A stretch of DNA of 64,000 nucleotides from an uncultured Marinobacter sp. Lineage in GTDB: Bacteria; Pseudomonadota; Gammaproteobacteria; Pseudomonadales; Oleiphilaceae. The first letter of the stretch is position 1; each line of letters starts with the position of its first letter. This document shows positions 45,975-55,090 of this stretch, piece after piece. The stretch spans positions 434,001-498,000 of the forward strand of contig NZ_CAMYMK010000008.1 in the NCBI RefSeq assembly GCF_947259545.1, read 5' to 3'. The notes under the pieces were generated by a model, which worked only from the letters and a program-made list of their open reading frames with translations, searched no databases and had not been told where the DNA came from. A program made the translations under genes and the position numbers.

Positions 45975-47363
45975 ATGATCTATAACAAAAACTTTTTCCT
46001 CGGCAGCATGTTTGCGCTTTCCGTGGCTTCTGTGCCAGCTGTGGCCGCAGTCTCACCCAGTGAGGCTGCACGGCTGGGGCAGGACCTGACACCCTTTGGC
46101 TCCCTCAAAGCGGGGAATGACGCTGGGACAATTCCGGCCTGGGACGGCGGTCTGACCACACCACCGGAGGGGTATGAGGGCAGTGGCCAGCATCACATCA
46201 ATCCGTTTCCGGATGACGAAGTGCTGTTCACAATCAACCCGTCCAACATGGATCAATACAGCGAGCACCTTACTGACGGTTTAAAGGCGATGCTGGAGGC
46301 CTATCCCTCCACCTTCCGGATTCCGGTTTACAAGACTCGCCGTAGTCATGCCGTTCCTGACTGGGTTGCAGAGAACACCAAAGAAAATGCGGTGAACGCG
46401 GAGATCGTCGGCGAGGGCGAGGGGCTTGACGGCGCATTTGGCGGCTATCCGTTCCCCATTTTGCACGGCAATAATGAGGAAAAGGCGTGGCAGGCGATCT
46501 GGAACCACCTGACCCGGTGGCGGGGCGTCAGTGTCACTCGTCGATCCAGTGAGGTGGCGGTTCACACCGATGGCGACTATTCCCTCGTTACCTCCCAGCA
46601 GGAGGCCTTCTTTAATTTTTACAACCCGGAAGGCAGTGAAGAAGAGCTGGATAACGTGATTTTCTACTACCTCTCGTTTACCCAGTCTCCGCCCCGTCTG
46701 GCCGGTGGTGCCATCCTTATCCACGAAACCCTGAACCAGATTATCAATCCTCGCAATGGCTGGGGATATAATGCCGGCCAGCGTCGTGTACGCCGGGCCC
46801 CGAACCTGGGTTACGATTCTCCAATTGCGGCAGCCGACAACCTTCGTACTGCCGATGATACCGATATCTTCAACGGGGCCCTGGATCGGTATAACTGGAA
46901 TTACGAAGGCATGCGGGAAATATACATTCCCTACAATAATTACCGCATTGGTGAAAAGGGCACGCCTTACTCTGAAATTCTGGGTGTTTCTCACATTAAT
47001 CCGGACCTGACCCGCTGGGAGCTTCACCGTGTCCATGTTGTGGAGGCAAACCTGAAGGACGGTGAGCGCCACATCTACGCAAAACGTCGTTTCTATATTG
47101 ATGAAGACAGCTGGAACATCGTTCTGGTGGATCAGTACGACGGGCGGGGAGCGCTCTGGCGTGTCACAATGGGCCTTCCTAAGAACTATTATGAGCTTCC
47201 GGGCGTGTGGACAGTGTTGGATGTATACCACGACCTTCAGGCACGTCGTTATCACGTGCTGGGGCTGGATACGGAAGAATCGAATACACGGACCTTTTCG
47301 GACGAGGTTCCCAACTTGCGTTACTTCTCCCCGTCGTCGTTACGTCGGCGGAGTGTGCGCTGA
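45975..47363 (+). CDS. DUF1329 domain outer-membrane-associated protein
   Basis: 462 aa. A signal peptide is present (hydrophobic MFALSVASVPAVAA, cut near 27). The body matches DUF1329 (PF07044): GTIPAWDGGLTTPPEGY, PPRLAGGAILIHETLN, GWGYNAGQRRVRRAPNLGYD. The family relates to LolA/LolB-type lipid binding and is usually encoded with a DUF1302 protein, a YCF48 protein and an MMPL-type RND transporter. Here YCF48 and MMPL follow, but DUF1302 does not. It probably handles lipid or hydrophobic compounds in the envelope; inference. Confidence 0.9.
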   Translation: MIYNKNFFLGSMFALSVASVPAVAAVSPSEAARLGQDLTPFGSLKAGNDAGTIPAWDGGLTTPPEGYEGSGQHHINPFPDDEVLFTINPSNMDQYSEHLTDGLKAMLEAYPSTFRIPVYKTRRSHAVPDWVAENTKENAVNAEIVGEGEGLDGAFGGYPFPILHGNNEEKAWQAIWNHLTRWRGVSVTRRSSEVAVHTDGDYSLVTSQQEAFFNFYNPEGSEEELDNVIFYYLSFTQSPPRLAGGAILIHETLNQIINPRNGWGYNAGQRRVRRAPNLGYDSPIAAADNLRTADDTDIFNGALDRYNWNYEGMREIYIPYNNYRIGEKGTPYSEILGVSHINPDLTRWELHRVHVVEANLKDGERHIYAKRRFYIDEDSWNIVLVDQYDGRGALWRVTMGLPKNYYELPGVWTVLDVYHDLQARRYHVLGLDTEESNTRTFSDEVPNLRYFSPSSLRRRSVR

Positions 47364-47413
47364 GGGCGTACGCCCGGGAACTCGAGTCCTCGCCGCGGTA
47401 GTTGGCGAACCCA

Positions 47414-47443
47414 CATACCGGTAACCGCAAGGTTGCCGGTATG
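47414..47443 (+). promoter_or_regulatory. Intercistronic hairpin between DUF1329 and YCF48 genes
   Basis: CATACCGGTAACC (47414-47426) pairs with GGTTGCCGGTATG (47431-47443) around GCAA, with one U-G wobble. No T-run follows, so an mRNA-stability element or attenuator is more likely than a strong terminator. Confidence 0.55.
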
Positions 47444-47510
47444 TTTATGGCAAGGGCCGGAATACGGCATCACAGAGACACAGTTCAAACAACACAAATA
47501 GGCAATCTGA

Positions 47511-48659
47511 ATGGCTACAAGGTTGATGTGCAAGACTCTGGGTGCGGCTTGTCTTGGAGTATCCATGGCACTGTCCGCTCCCTCGGTGTTTGCGCTTGCA
47601 GATATCATCGAAACTCCCTCACGGCCAACCGATCTGGCTCCGCAGTCACTGCTTAATGATGTGACCAAAGCGGGGGACCGGATCGTAGCAACGGGTGAGC
47701 GGGGCCATATTATTTACTCGGATGACGAAGGGCAGGGCTGGGAGCAGGCGCAAGTCCCCGTGTCCGTCACCATGACCGGTATTGATTTCGGCACAGAGCA
47801 ACATGGCTGGGCCGTTGGTCACAGTGGGGTGGTGCTGCACTCCGGTGACGCCGGTGAAACCTGGGAACTCCAATTAACTGGTATCGAAGCGGCAAAGCTG
47901 GCGATTGAAACCAAAGAGGAGCAGATTGCCGAGCTTGAACAGCAGATCGAAGAAGCGCCGGAAGAAGAGAAAGCCGATCTCGAGTGGGCGCTTGATGATG
48001 TGCTCTTTACATTGGGCAACCTTGAGGCGGACCTCGACGTTGGACCGGTGAATCCATTGCTGGACGTCTGGTTTGAAAACGAGAATCACGGCTTTGTTGT
48101 GGGTGCCTATGGCATGATTTTGCGCACCACCGATGGTGGCGATACCTGGGCCGACTGGTCCATGCACATTGATAACCCGCAAAGTTTCCACCTCAACGGC
48201 ATTACCCAGGTAACTGGCGGCGCCCTGGTGGTGGTCGGTGAGGCTGGACATATTCACGTTTCCGTTGATGGTGGAGATACCTGGGAGCGTAGAGAAAGCC
48301 CTTATTCAGGGTCACTTTTTGGCGCTGTCGGTACCGGTGAGCCCAATGAAATGCTGGCATTCGGCCTCCGTGGCAACAAGATGCGTTCAACGGACCTGGG
48401 CCAGTCCTGGGAAATGATCCCCAATGAGGCGGGGGCAACGCTGAATAGCGGTATGGTCGCGGACGACGGGCGTATCACCCTCGTTGGCAACGGCGGCGCT
48501 GTTCTGCTGAGCACTGACGGTGGTGAAACCTTCCGCCCATATTTCCGCGACGACCGGGAGAGTCTTATGGGAGTTGTTCCTATTTCGGGAACCAACCTTC
48601 TCCTTGTTGGCGAGGGTGGCGTTAAGTTCACCGACGCTCGTGGCAAGAACCTTCAATAA
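47511..48659 (+). CDS. YCF48-like beta-propeller periplasmic protein with coiled-coil insertion
   Basis: 382 aa. Signal peptide 1-29 (VSMALSAPSVFALA). Repeated propeller blades carry the YCF48/BNR-type sequences (GWAVGHSGVVLHSGDAGETWE, GFVVGAYGMILRTTDGGDTW, LVVVGEAGHIHVSVDGGDTW). Between blades, residues about 124-178 form a strongly charged helical insertion (EEQIAELEQQIEEAPEEEK), unusual for this fold. In related clusters it accompanies the MMPL transporter and may dock on it. The next gene starts 43 bp downstream. Confidence 0.9.
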   Translation: MATRLMCKTLGAACLGVSMALSAPSVFALADIIETPSRPTDLAPQSLLNDVTKAGDRIVATGERGHIIYSDDEGQGWEQAQVPVSVTMTGIDFGTEQHGWAVGHSGVVLHSGDAGETWELQLTGIEAAKLAIETKEEQIAELEQQIEEAPEEEKADLEWALDDVLFTLGNLEADLDVGPVNPLLDVWFENENHGFVVGAYGMILRTTDGGDTWADWSMHIDNPQSFHLNGITQVTGGALVVVGEAGHIHVSVDGGDTWERRESPYSGSLFGAVGTGEPNEMLAFGLRGNKMRSTDLGQSWEMIPNEAGATLNSGMVADDGRITLVGNGGAVLLSTDGGETFRPYFRDDRESLMGVVPISGTNLLLVGEGGVKFTDARGKNLQ

Positions 48660-48702
48660 CGCCCTGATGTGGCATCAACAAAACGAAATAGAGGGGCTTT
48701 GA

Positions 48703-51087
48703 ATGTCGAACCCGAAGCACGATAAGGGCGAACATTACCTGACGACGCCGAAGGCAGAACCGTTTCTGGAACGGCTGATCTTCAACAATCGGGCCATCAT
48801 CCTGATTGCATTCTTTTTCCTGACGCTGTTTCTTGGCTATAACGCCATCAAGATCCAGCCGGATGCCAGTTTCGAGCGAATGATTCCGCTTGAGCATCCC
48901 TATATTGTGAATATGTTGGCGCACAGGGACGACCTGGAGAACCTGGGGAATTTCGTGCGTATCGCCGTTGAGGTGAAAGAGGGCGATATTTTCAACAAGG
49001 AGTACATGGAAACCCTGAAACAGATCACCGACGAGGTGTTCTACCTGAACGGTGTCGATCGTTCGGGTCTTAAGTCACTGTGGACCTCCAACGTGCGTTG
49101 GGTTGAAGTGACCGAGCAGGGCTTCCAGGGCGGAACCGTAATCCCTGATAACTACGATGGTTCCAGGGCCAGTCTGGAAGCCTTGCGCCAGAACGTCCTG
49201 CGTTCCAACGAGGTTGGCCGCCTGATTTCGGATAACTTCAAGTCCACGATTGTGTACGCACCATTGTATGAGAACAATCCGGAAACTGGTGAGCCGCTGG
49301 ACTACGGTAATTTCTCCCGTCAGCTGGAAGAGAAGATTCGTGACAAGTACGGCGCGAATAATCCCAACATTGAGATCCATATTGTTGGCTTTGCCAAGAA
49401 AGTCGGCGACCTGATCGAAGGCATTGGTTCCATTGCCTACTTTGCCGGCATCACGATTCTGCTGACGACGCTGCTGTTGTACGGATATTCTCGTTGTATC
49501 ACGGGTACGCTGGTGCCGGTGTTTTCATCCATTGTTGCGGTGTTCTGGCAGTTGGGCATCCTGAGGCTTCTCGGGTATGGCCTGGACCCCTATTCGGTAT
49601 TGGTACCGTTCCTGGTGTTTGCCATTGGTATCAGTCATGGGGTTCAGGTGGTGAATGCCATGGCGATTGAGGCCTCCAAGGGGTTCGATCCGGTTACCTC
49701 TGCACGTCTTGCTTTCCGGGCCCTCTACATTCCAGGCATGCTGGCGTTGATTTCCGATGCCTTCGGTTTCCTGACCCTGCTATTTATCCAGATTGATGTC
49801 ATCAAGGATCTGGCGGTCGCAGCTGGTCTGGGCGTTGCCATCGTGATCATCACGAACCTGGTCCTGTTTCCTCTGATCATGTCCTATATCGGCATCACCA
49901 AGGGCGGTATTCGTCATGTGCAGAATCATGGCGACAAACAGGATCGCAAATGGCGGCTTATGTCCTATTTCTCCCATCCTGGCGTTGCGCCGGTATCACT
50001 GCTGATTGCGGTCATTGGTCTGGGTGCTGGCCTTTACTTCAAGCAGGACCTGAAAGTAGGGGACCTGGACCAGGGAGCTCCTGAGCTCCGTGCCGACTCC
50101 CGCTATAACAAGGACAATGCCTACATTATTGACAACTACTCCACCAGTGCAGACGTCCTGGTGGTTATGGTGAAGACGCCCGAGGAGCAATGTACCCAGT
50201 ACAGTGTGCTGCGTGCCATGGATAGCCTGCAGTGGGAGCTCGAGAACACACCAGGCGTGCAGTCGACAGCTTCCCTTGCGAACGTGTCCAAGATTGTCAC
50301 CAAGGCGCTCAATGAAGGTAACTGGAACTGGTACGCGATTTCTCGTAACCAGACCATTATCAACGCGTCCATTCGCGAGGCTCCGGCGGGCCTGATCAAT
50401 ACCAACTGCGACCTGACGCCGGTACTGGTGTTCCTTGAGGATCACAAGGCCGAAACGCTGGAGACGGTCGTGGACCGTGTCGAGGAGTTCGCGGAGAACA
50501 ACAGCAACGAAGAGCATACCTTCCTGCTGGCGGCCGGTAATGCCGGTGTTGAGGCCGCGACCAATGAAGTCATTTCCAGTGCCAAGAACATGATGCTGGC
50601 CTTCGTCTACGGTGTGGTCAGTTTCCTGTGTCTCCTGACCTTCCGTTCGATCCGCGCAGTAATCTGCATCGTGACTCCGCTGGGTCTTACCTCGATCCTG
50701 TGTGAGGCGATCATGGCGACGTCCGGTATTGGTATCAAGGTGGCGACCTTGCCTGTTATTGCGCTGGGTGTCGGTATCGGTGTGGATTACGGTATCTATA
50801 TCTACACGAAACTGGAGAAGTTCATACTGGAAGGCAAAGCGCTTCAGGAGGCGTATTACGAGACCCTTCGCTCTACAGGTAAGGCGGTAATCTTTACTGG
50901 CATAACCCTGGGCATTGGGGTGGTCACCTGGATTTTCTCTCCAATCAAGTTCCAGGCGGACATGGGCTTCCTGCTGTTCTTCATGTTCCTGTGGAACATG
51001 GTGGGGGCCATCTGGCTGCTGCCGGCACTGGCTCGATTCCTGCTACGGCCGGATCGCATGCTTGCCAAGGCACAGTCAAAGGAATAA
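48703..51087 (+). CDS. MMPL/RND-superfamily transporter
   Basis: 794 aa with two blocks of six membrane helices (about 25-45 plus 225-385, and 425-445 plus 625-780) and two periplasmic loops, the RND/MMPL plan. The sequence opens FNNRAIILIAFFFLTLFLGYNA and has VLVPFLVFAIGISHGVQVVNA and ALGVGIGVDYGIYIYT, typical of SSD/MMPL proteins that move lipids or sterols. It follows the YCF48 gene and ends in a strong terminator. Partners for a tripartite pump (membrane fusion protein, outer membrane channel) are absent from the cluster. Confidence 0.92.
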   Translation: MSNPKHDKGEHYLTTPKAEPFLERLIFNNRAIILIAFFFLTLFLGYNAIKIQPDASFERMIPLEHPYIVNMLAHRDDLENLGNFVRIAVEVKEGDIFNKEYMETLKQITDEVFYLNGVDRSGLKSLWTSNVRWVEVTEQGFQGGTVIPDNYDGSRASLEALRQNVLRSNEVGRLISDNFKSTIVYAPLYENNPETGEPLDYGNFSRQLEEKIRDKYGANNPNIEIHIVGFAKKVGDLIEGIGSIAYFAGITILLTTLLLYGYSRCITGTLVPVFSSIVAVFWQLGILRLLGYGLDPYSVLVPFLVFAIGISHGVQVVNAMAIEASKGFDPVTSARLAFRALYIPGMLALISDAFGFLTLLFIQIDVIKDLAVAAGLGVAIVIITNLVLFPLIMSYIGITKGGIRHVQNHGDKQDRKWRLMSYFSHPGVAPVSLLIAVIGLGAGLYFKQDLKVGDLDQGAPELRADSRYNKDNAYIIDNYSTSADVLVVMVKTPEEQCTQYSVLRAMDSLQWELENTPGVQSTASLANVSKIVTKALNEGNWNWYAISRNQTIINASIREAPAGLINTNCDLTPVLVFLEDHKAETLETVVDRVEEFAENNSNEEHTFLLAAGNAGVEAATNEVISSAKNMMLAFVYGVVSFLCLLTFRSIRAVICIVTPLGLTSILCEAIMATSGIGIKVATLPVIALGVGIGVDYGIYIYTKLEKFILEGKALQEAYYETLRSTGKAVIFTGITLGIGVVTWIFSPIKFQADMGFLLFFMFLWNMVGAIWLLPALARFLLRPDRMLAKAQSKE

Positions 51088-51104
51088 CCATCCTTTAGTC
51101 CGAC

Positions 51105-51131
51105 AAAAAAGCCCGCATTGCGGGCTTTTTT
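51105..51131 (+). terminator. Rho-independent terminator of DUF1329-YCF48-MMPL cluster
   Basis: AAAAAAGCCCGC (51105-51116), loop ATT, GCGGGC and T6 (51120-51131). Strong, and usable from both sides. Confidence 0.92.
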
Positions 51132-51268
51132 GTTTCTCGGTCAACTGGTTAGCCAGCTAATGCAACCTTTATTTATGGTTCGAAGTGGTCTATGTTTCAA
51201 AACGAACCGGAAGTTTGTCCGTATGTGGATGCGGGCACCAAATGATAACGATGAAAAAGGAAGATCCC

Positions 51269-52252
51269 ATGACGCTAAAAATTAAAAGCTCCGTTCTCGC
51301 CCTGGCCGCCGCCGTTAGCCTTGGCGCTGCCTCCTCTGCAGTTTCCGCTCAGGAACAGCAGTTTGTCACCATTGGCACCGGCGGCGTAACCGGCGTTTAC
51401 TATCCGGCTGGCGGTGCAATCTGCCGTCTGGTCAACATGGATCGCAAGGAACATGGTATTCGTTGTTCGGTAGAGAGCACCGGCGGTTCTGTCTATAACC
51501 TGAATGCCATCCGTGAAGGCGAGCTGGATCTGGCGGTCGCTCAGTCCGACTGGCAGTACCACGCCTATAACGGTACCAGTGAATTTGAAAGCGCCGGCAA
51601 GAATGAAAAATTGCGGGCGGTCTTCTCGCTGCACCCCGAGCCTTTCACCGTTGTTGCAAGTAAGGGCTCCGGTATCAAGACCTTTGAGGACCTGGAAGGC
51701 AAGCGCGTTTCCATTGGTAACCCCGGCTCCGGTCAGCGGGCCACTGCGGAAGTGCTGATGAAGGAAATGGGCTGGGATAAGGATAAGTTCTCCCTGGCAG
51801 CCGAAATCAAGGCCGCCGAGCAGTCCCAGGCATTGTGTGATGGCAACATCGATGCCTTCTTCTACACCGTTGGCCACCCTTCCGGTGCCATCAAGGAAGC
51901 CACCACTTCCTGTGACAGCGTATTGGTCAATGTGGACAATGCCGCGACCAAGAAGCTGATTGACGACAACCCGTACTATCGTAAGGCGGTCATTCCTGGT
52001 GGCATGTACCGTGGCAGCGATGATGACGTGACAACCTTCGGTGTTGCGGCGACCTTTGTCTCTTCCACCGACGTGCCGGACGAGGTTGTGTATGCGGTCG
52101 TCAAGGCTGTCTTCGAGAACTTCGACAGCTTCAAGCGTCTGCATCCTGCCTTTGGAAACCTGAACAAGGAAGAAATGGTTTCTGATGCTCTTAGCGCCCC
52201 GCTGCATCCGGGTGCTGCGAAGTACTACAAGGAAGCTGGCCTGATCGACTGA
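51269..52252 (+). CDS. TAXI-family TRAP transporter solute-binding protein
   Basis: 327 aa from ATG 51269 (AAGGA at 8 bases). Signal peptide about 1-25 ([19 protein letters not shown]). TAXI signatures: [53 protein letters not shown]. It binds the substrate in the periplasm and passes it to the fused TRAP permease encoded 83 bp downstream. A 13-bp hairpin separates the two, probably keeping the binding protein in excess. Ligands of TAXI proteins are mostly dicarboxylates or amino acids; not determined here. Confidence 0.95.
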   Translation: MTLKIKSSVLALAAAVSLGAASSAVSAQEQQFVTIGTGGVTGVYYPAGGAICRLVNMDRKEHGIRCSVESTGGSVYNLNAIREGELDLAVAQSDWQYHAYNGTSEFESAGKNEKLRAVFSLHPEPFTVVASKGSGIKTFEDLEGKRVSIGNPGSGQRATAEVLMKEMGWDKDKFSLAAEIKAAEQSQALCDGNIDAFFYTVGHPSGAIKEATTSCDSVLVNVDNAATKKLIDDNPYYRKAVIPGGMYRGSDDDVTTFGVAATFVSSTDVPDEVVYAVVKAVFENFDSFKRLHPAFGNLNKEEMVSDALSAPLHPGAAKYYKEAGLID

Positions 52253-52265
52253 TCTGTCTGCGTCT

Positions 52266-52296
52266 CAACACAGCGGGCCACGTGCCCGCTGTGTTG
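52266..52296 (+). terminator. Hairpin between TAXI SBP and TRAP permease (attenuator-like)
   Basis: CAACACAGCGGGC (52266-52278), loop CACGT, GCCCGCTGTGTTG (52284-52296): perfect 13-bp stem. It is followed by TCTC, not a T-run. Position suggests partial termination or RNA stabilisation so that binding protein exceeds permease. Confidence 0.65.
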
Positions 52297-52335
52297 TCTC
52301 TCGGGGATTAATCTTTCACGTAACAGGGACTATTT

Positions 52336-54936
52336 ATGGCAACAAGCGACCCGGAAAACGGGACTGGCATGGATGGCGGAAAAGTCGATCAGATTTTGCA
52401 GACAGAAACCGGGGGCAGGGTAAGCAGCGGAAAAACGGCCGTTCTTCTCTTTATCGTCCCTCTGGCGTGGTCATTGTTCCAACTCTGGATTGCGTCGCCA
52501 CTGCCATTTATTTTCAATGTCGGGATTTTCAACTCGACGGAAGCACGCTCCATTCACCTGGCTTTTGCTGTGTTTCTCTCGTTTACCGCTTTTCCCATGA
52601 TCAAGGGACGGAACCTGCACGGTGTCCCGATTTATGATTGGGTTCTGGCGCTGGTTGCTGCATTCTGTGCTTCTTACCTGTACGTCTTTTATCGGGATCT
52701 GGCCAGCAGGCCCGGGGCGCCAATACTGACGGACCTGTGGGTGGCGATGATTGGCCTGGTGTTGCTGTTGGAAGCGACCCGTCGTGCCCTCGGCCTTCCT
52801 CTGACTATCGTTGCCGCTGTTTTTATCACCTATTCCATTGCCGGGCCCTATATGCCCGATGTGATTGCCCACAAGGGTGTCAGTCTCAGTAAACTGGCGT
52901 CCCACCAATGGCTGGGCACCGAAGGGGTTTTTGGTGTGGCACTGGGTGTCTCCACCAGTTTCGTTTTCCTGTTCGTTCTGTTTGGCGCCTTGCTTGAGCG
53001 TGCCGGAGCCGGTAATTACTTTATACAGGTTGCCTATGCATTGCTGGGGCATATGCGTGGTGGCCCGGCCAAGGCCGCCGTGGTGTCCAGTGGTTTGAGT
53101 GGCGTGATTTCAGGCTCTTCTATCGCAAATGTTGTGACCACCGGCACGTTTACCATTCCTTTGATGAAGCGGGTCGGGTTTCCTGCCACCAAGGCGGGTG
53201 CTGTGGAGGTGGCTGCTTCCACCAACGGCCAGCTCACACCACCGATCATGGGCGCAGCTGCATTTCTAATGGTGGAATACGTTGGCATCTCCTACCTGGA
53301 GGTGATCAAGCATGCCATTCTGCCGGCGTTGATTTCCTATGTTGCCCTGATTTACATCGTCCACCTCGAAGCCTGCAAGCTGAAAATGAAAGGCGTTGAG
53401 CGCCTGGACCGTCCGACACTTGCGCAAAGAATGCTGAACTGGGTGGTCCTGCTGATTGGCCTGATCGCGCTGACGTTGATCGTCTATTACGGTATTGGCT
53501 GGATCAAGGGCTGGCTGGGTGAGGATGCACCCTGGCTGCTTGGTCCACTGCTTGTTCTGGTCTATGTCGGTCTGGTGGGATACGCCACGCGCTTTCCTGA
53601 GCTTGAGATCGACGATCCCAGCAAGGAAATGGGTGGCCTGCCTCCGGTTGGTCCCACTGTTAAAACGGGGCTGTATTTCCTGCTGCCGGTAGTTGTATTG
53701 GTATGGTGTCTGACAGTGGAGCGTTTCTCGCCCCAGTTATCGGCGTTCTGGGCGACGGCTTTCATGATTTTCATTGTGCTGACCCAGCGCCCTCTTAAAG
53801 CCTTCTTCCATAAGCAGGGCGCCTTGTTTGACAGCTTCAAGACCGGGTTCTTCGATCTGGGGCATTCTCTTGTCACCGGTGCGCGCAACATGGTGGGTAT
53901 CGGCGTTGCCACTGCAACCGCTGGTATTGTGGTCGGTACAGTCACCCTCACCGGTATCGGTCTGGTGATGACGGAATTCGTGGAATTCCTGTCAGGCGGC
54001 AACCTGCTGTTGATGCTGATCTTTACAGCGATTATCAGTCTGATTCTGGGGATGGGGTTGCCGACCACCGCAAACTACATTGTGGTGTCGACTCTGATGG
54101 CGCCGGTCATCGTTACCCTGGGGGCACAGAATGGGTTGCTGGTTCCCCTGATTGCGGTTCACCTGTTCGTGTTTTATTTCGGCATCCTGGCGGATGATAC
54201 GCCGCCCGTGGGGTTGGCGGCTTACGCTGCCGCTGCCATATCCGGGGCTGATCCGATCCGAACGGGGATTCAGGGTTTTACCTACGATATCCGGACGGCG
54301 ATCCTGCCATTCATGTTTATCTTTAACACGCAGTTATTGCTGATCGGATTGAGTGGGTGGCTGGATTTGCTGATTACCATCTTCAGTGCCGTGACCGCGA
54401 TGCTGGTATTCTCGGCGGCTACACAGGGCTTCTGGTTTACCAAGAGCTACAAGTGGGAGTCACTGCTCCTCATACTTATTACCTTCACCATGTTCCGGCC
54501 TGGTTTCTGGTGGGACATGATCTATCCACCGACCGAGGATCGTCCCGGGGTGGAGGTGATGGAGTATGTCGAGAGTGTTCCTGCTGATAAAGCCATAGTG
54601 TTGAAGGCCTCCGGTATGTCGCTGGACGGAAGCGAGGTATCCAAGTATCTCAAGCTGGAAATTCCGGCCGGGGAGACGCCGGAAGAGAGGTTGCTGGCTA
54701 CCGGCCTCGAGTTGCGGCGGGATGGTGACGCAATGTCTGTGGATTTCGTCGAGTTTGGTAGCCCGGCGCAGGATGCGGGCATCGATTTCGGCTGGACTAT
54801 CGATGCAGTCCAGGTTGAGCTTGAGCGCCCGCCCAAGGAATTGATGTTTATCCCTGCGCTGATTGTGCTGGGGCTCGTTGCCTTCGGCCAGCTTCGCCGA
54901 AGAACCAGGGAAGAAGGCGCTGCCGCACCGGCTTGA
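52336..54936 (+). CDS. TRAP transporter fused permease (4TM+12TM) with C-terminal DUF3394
   Basis: 866 aa. Fused small and large membrane subunits: several N-terminal helices from residue 35, then the large DctM-like part with GVISGSSIANVVTTGTFTIPLM and ILGMGLPTTANYIVVSTLMAPVI, motifs of TRAP-M. The C-terminal about 150 residues (from VEVMEYVESVPADKAI) form an extra soluble domain like DUF3394, ending in one more helix. Uptake is driven by a sodium or proton gradient, with the TAXI protein upstream as substrate donor. A terminator follows. Confidence 0.95.
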   Translation: MATSDPENGTGMDGGKVDQILQTETGGRVSSGKTAVLLFIVPLAWSLFQLWIASPLPFIFNVGIFNSTEARSIHLAFAVFLSFTAFPMIKGRNLHGVPIYDWVLALVAAFCASYLYVFYRDLASRPGAPILTDLWVAMIGLVLLLEATRRALGLPLTIVAAVFITYSIAGPYMPDVIAHKGVSLSKLASHQWLGTEGVFGVALGVSTSFVFLFVLFGALLERAGAGNYFIQVAYALLGHMRGGPAKAAVVSSGLSGVISGSSIANVVTTGTFTIPLMKRVGFPATKAGAVEVAASTNGQLTPPIMGAAAFLMVEYVGISYLEVIKHAILPALISYVALIYIVHLEACKLKMKGVERLDRPTLAQRMLNWVVLLIGLIALTLIVYYGIGWIKGWLGEDAPWLLGPLLVLVYVGLVGYATRFPELEIDDPSKEMGGLPPVGPTVKTGLYFLLPVVVLVWCLTVERFSPQLSAFWATAFMIFIVLTQRPLKAFFHKQGALFDSFKTGFFDLGHSLVTGARNMVGIGVATATAGIVVGTVTLTGIGLVMTEFVEFLSGGNLLLMLIFTAIISLILGMGLPTTANYIVVSTLMAPVIVTLGAQNGLLVPLIAVHLFVFYFGILADDTPPVGLAAYAAAAISGADPIRTGIQGFTYDIRTAILPFMFIFNTQLLLIGLSGWLDLLITIFSAVTAMLVFSAATQGFWFTKSYKWESLLLILITFTMFRPGFWWDMIYPPTEDRPGVEVMEYVESVPADKAIVLKASGMSLDGSEVSKYLKLEIPAGETPEERLLATGLELRRDGDAMSVDFVEFGSPAQDAGIDFGWTIDAVQVELERPPKELMFIPALIVLGLVAFGQLRRRTREEGAAAPA

Positions 54937-54954
54937 CGGTTCCAGTGGTTAGCA

Positions 54955-54984
54955 AAACCCGGCATTAACCCGCCGGGTTTTTTT
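54955..54984 (+). terminator. Rho-independent terminator after TRAP permease
   Basis: AAACCCGGC (54955-54963) pairs with GCCGGGTTT (54972-54980), then TTTT to 54984. Strong. Confidence 0.92.
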
Positions 54985-55090
54985 CTGTTAAACTCCGCGG
55001 CAAATGTGGCCCGCGGTTTGTGTCGTGGATGGCCACCAACATGTGATCTTTGGTACGGATCACCGCTGAGACCCACAGGAGAGGAAAATC

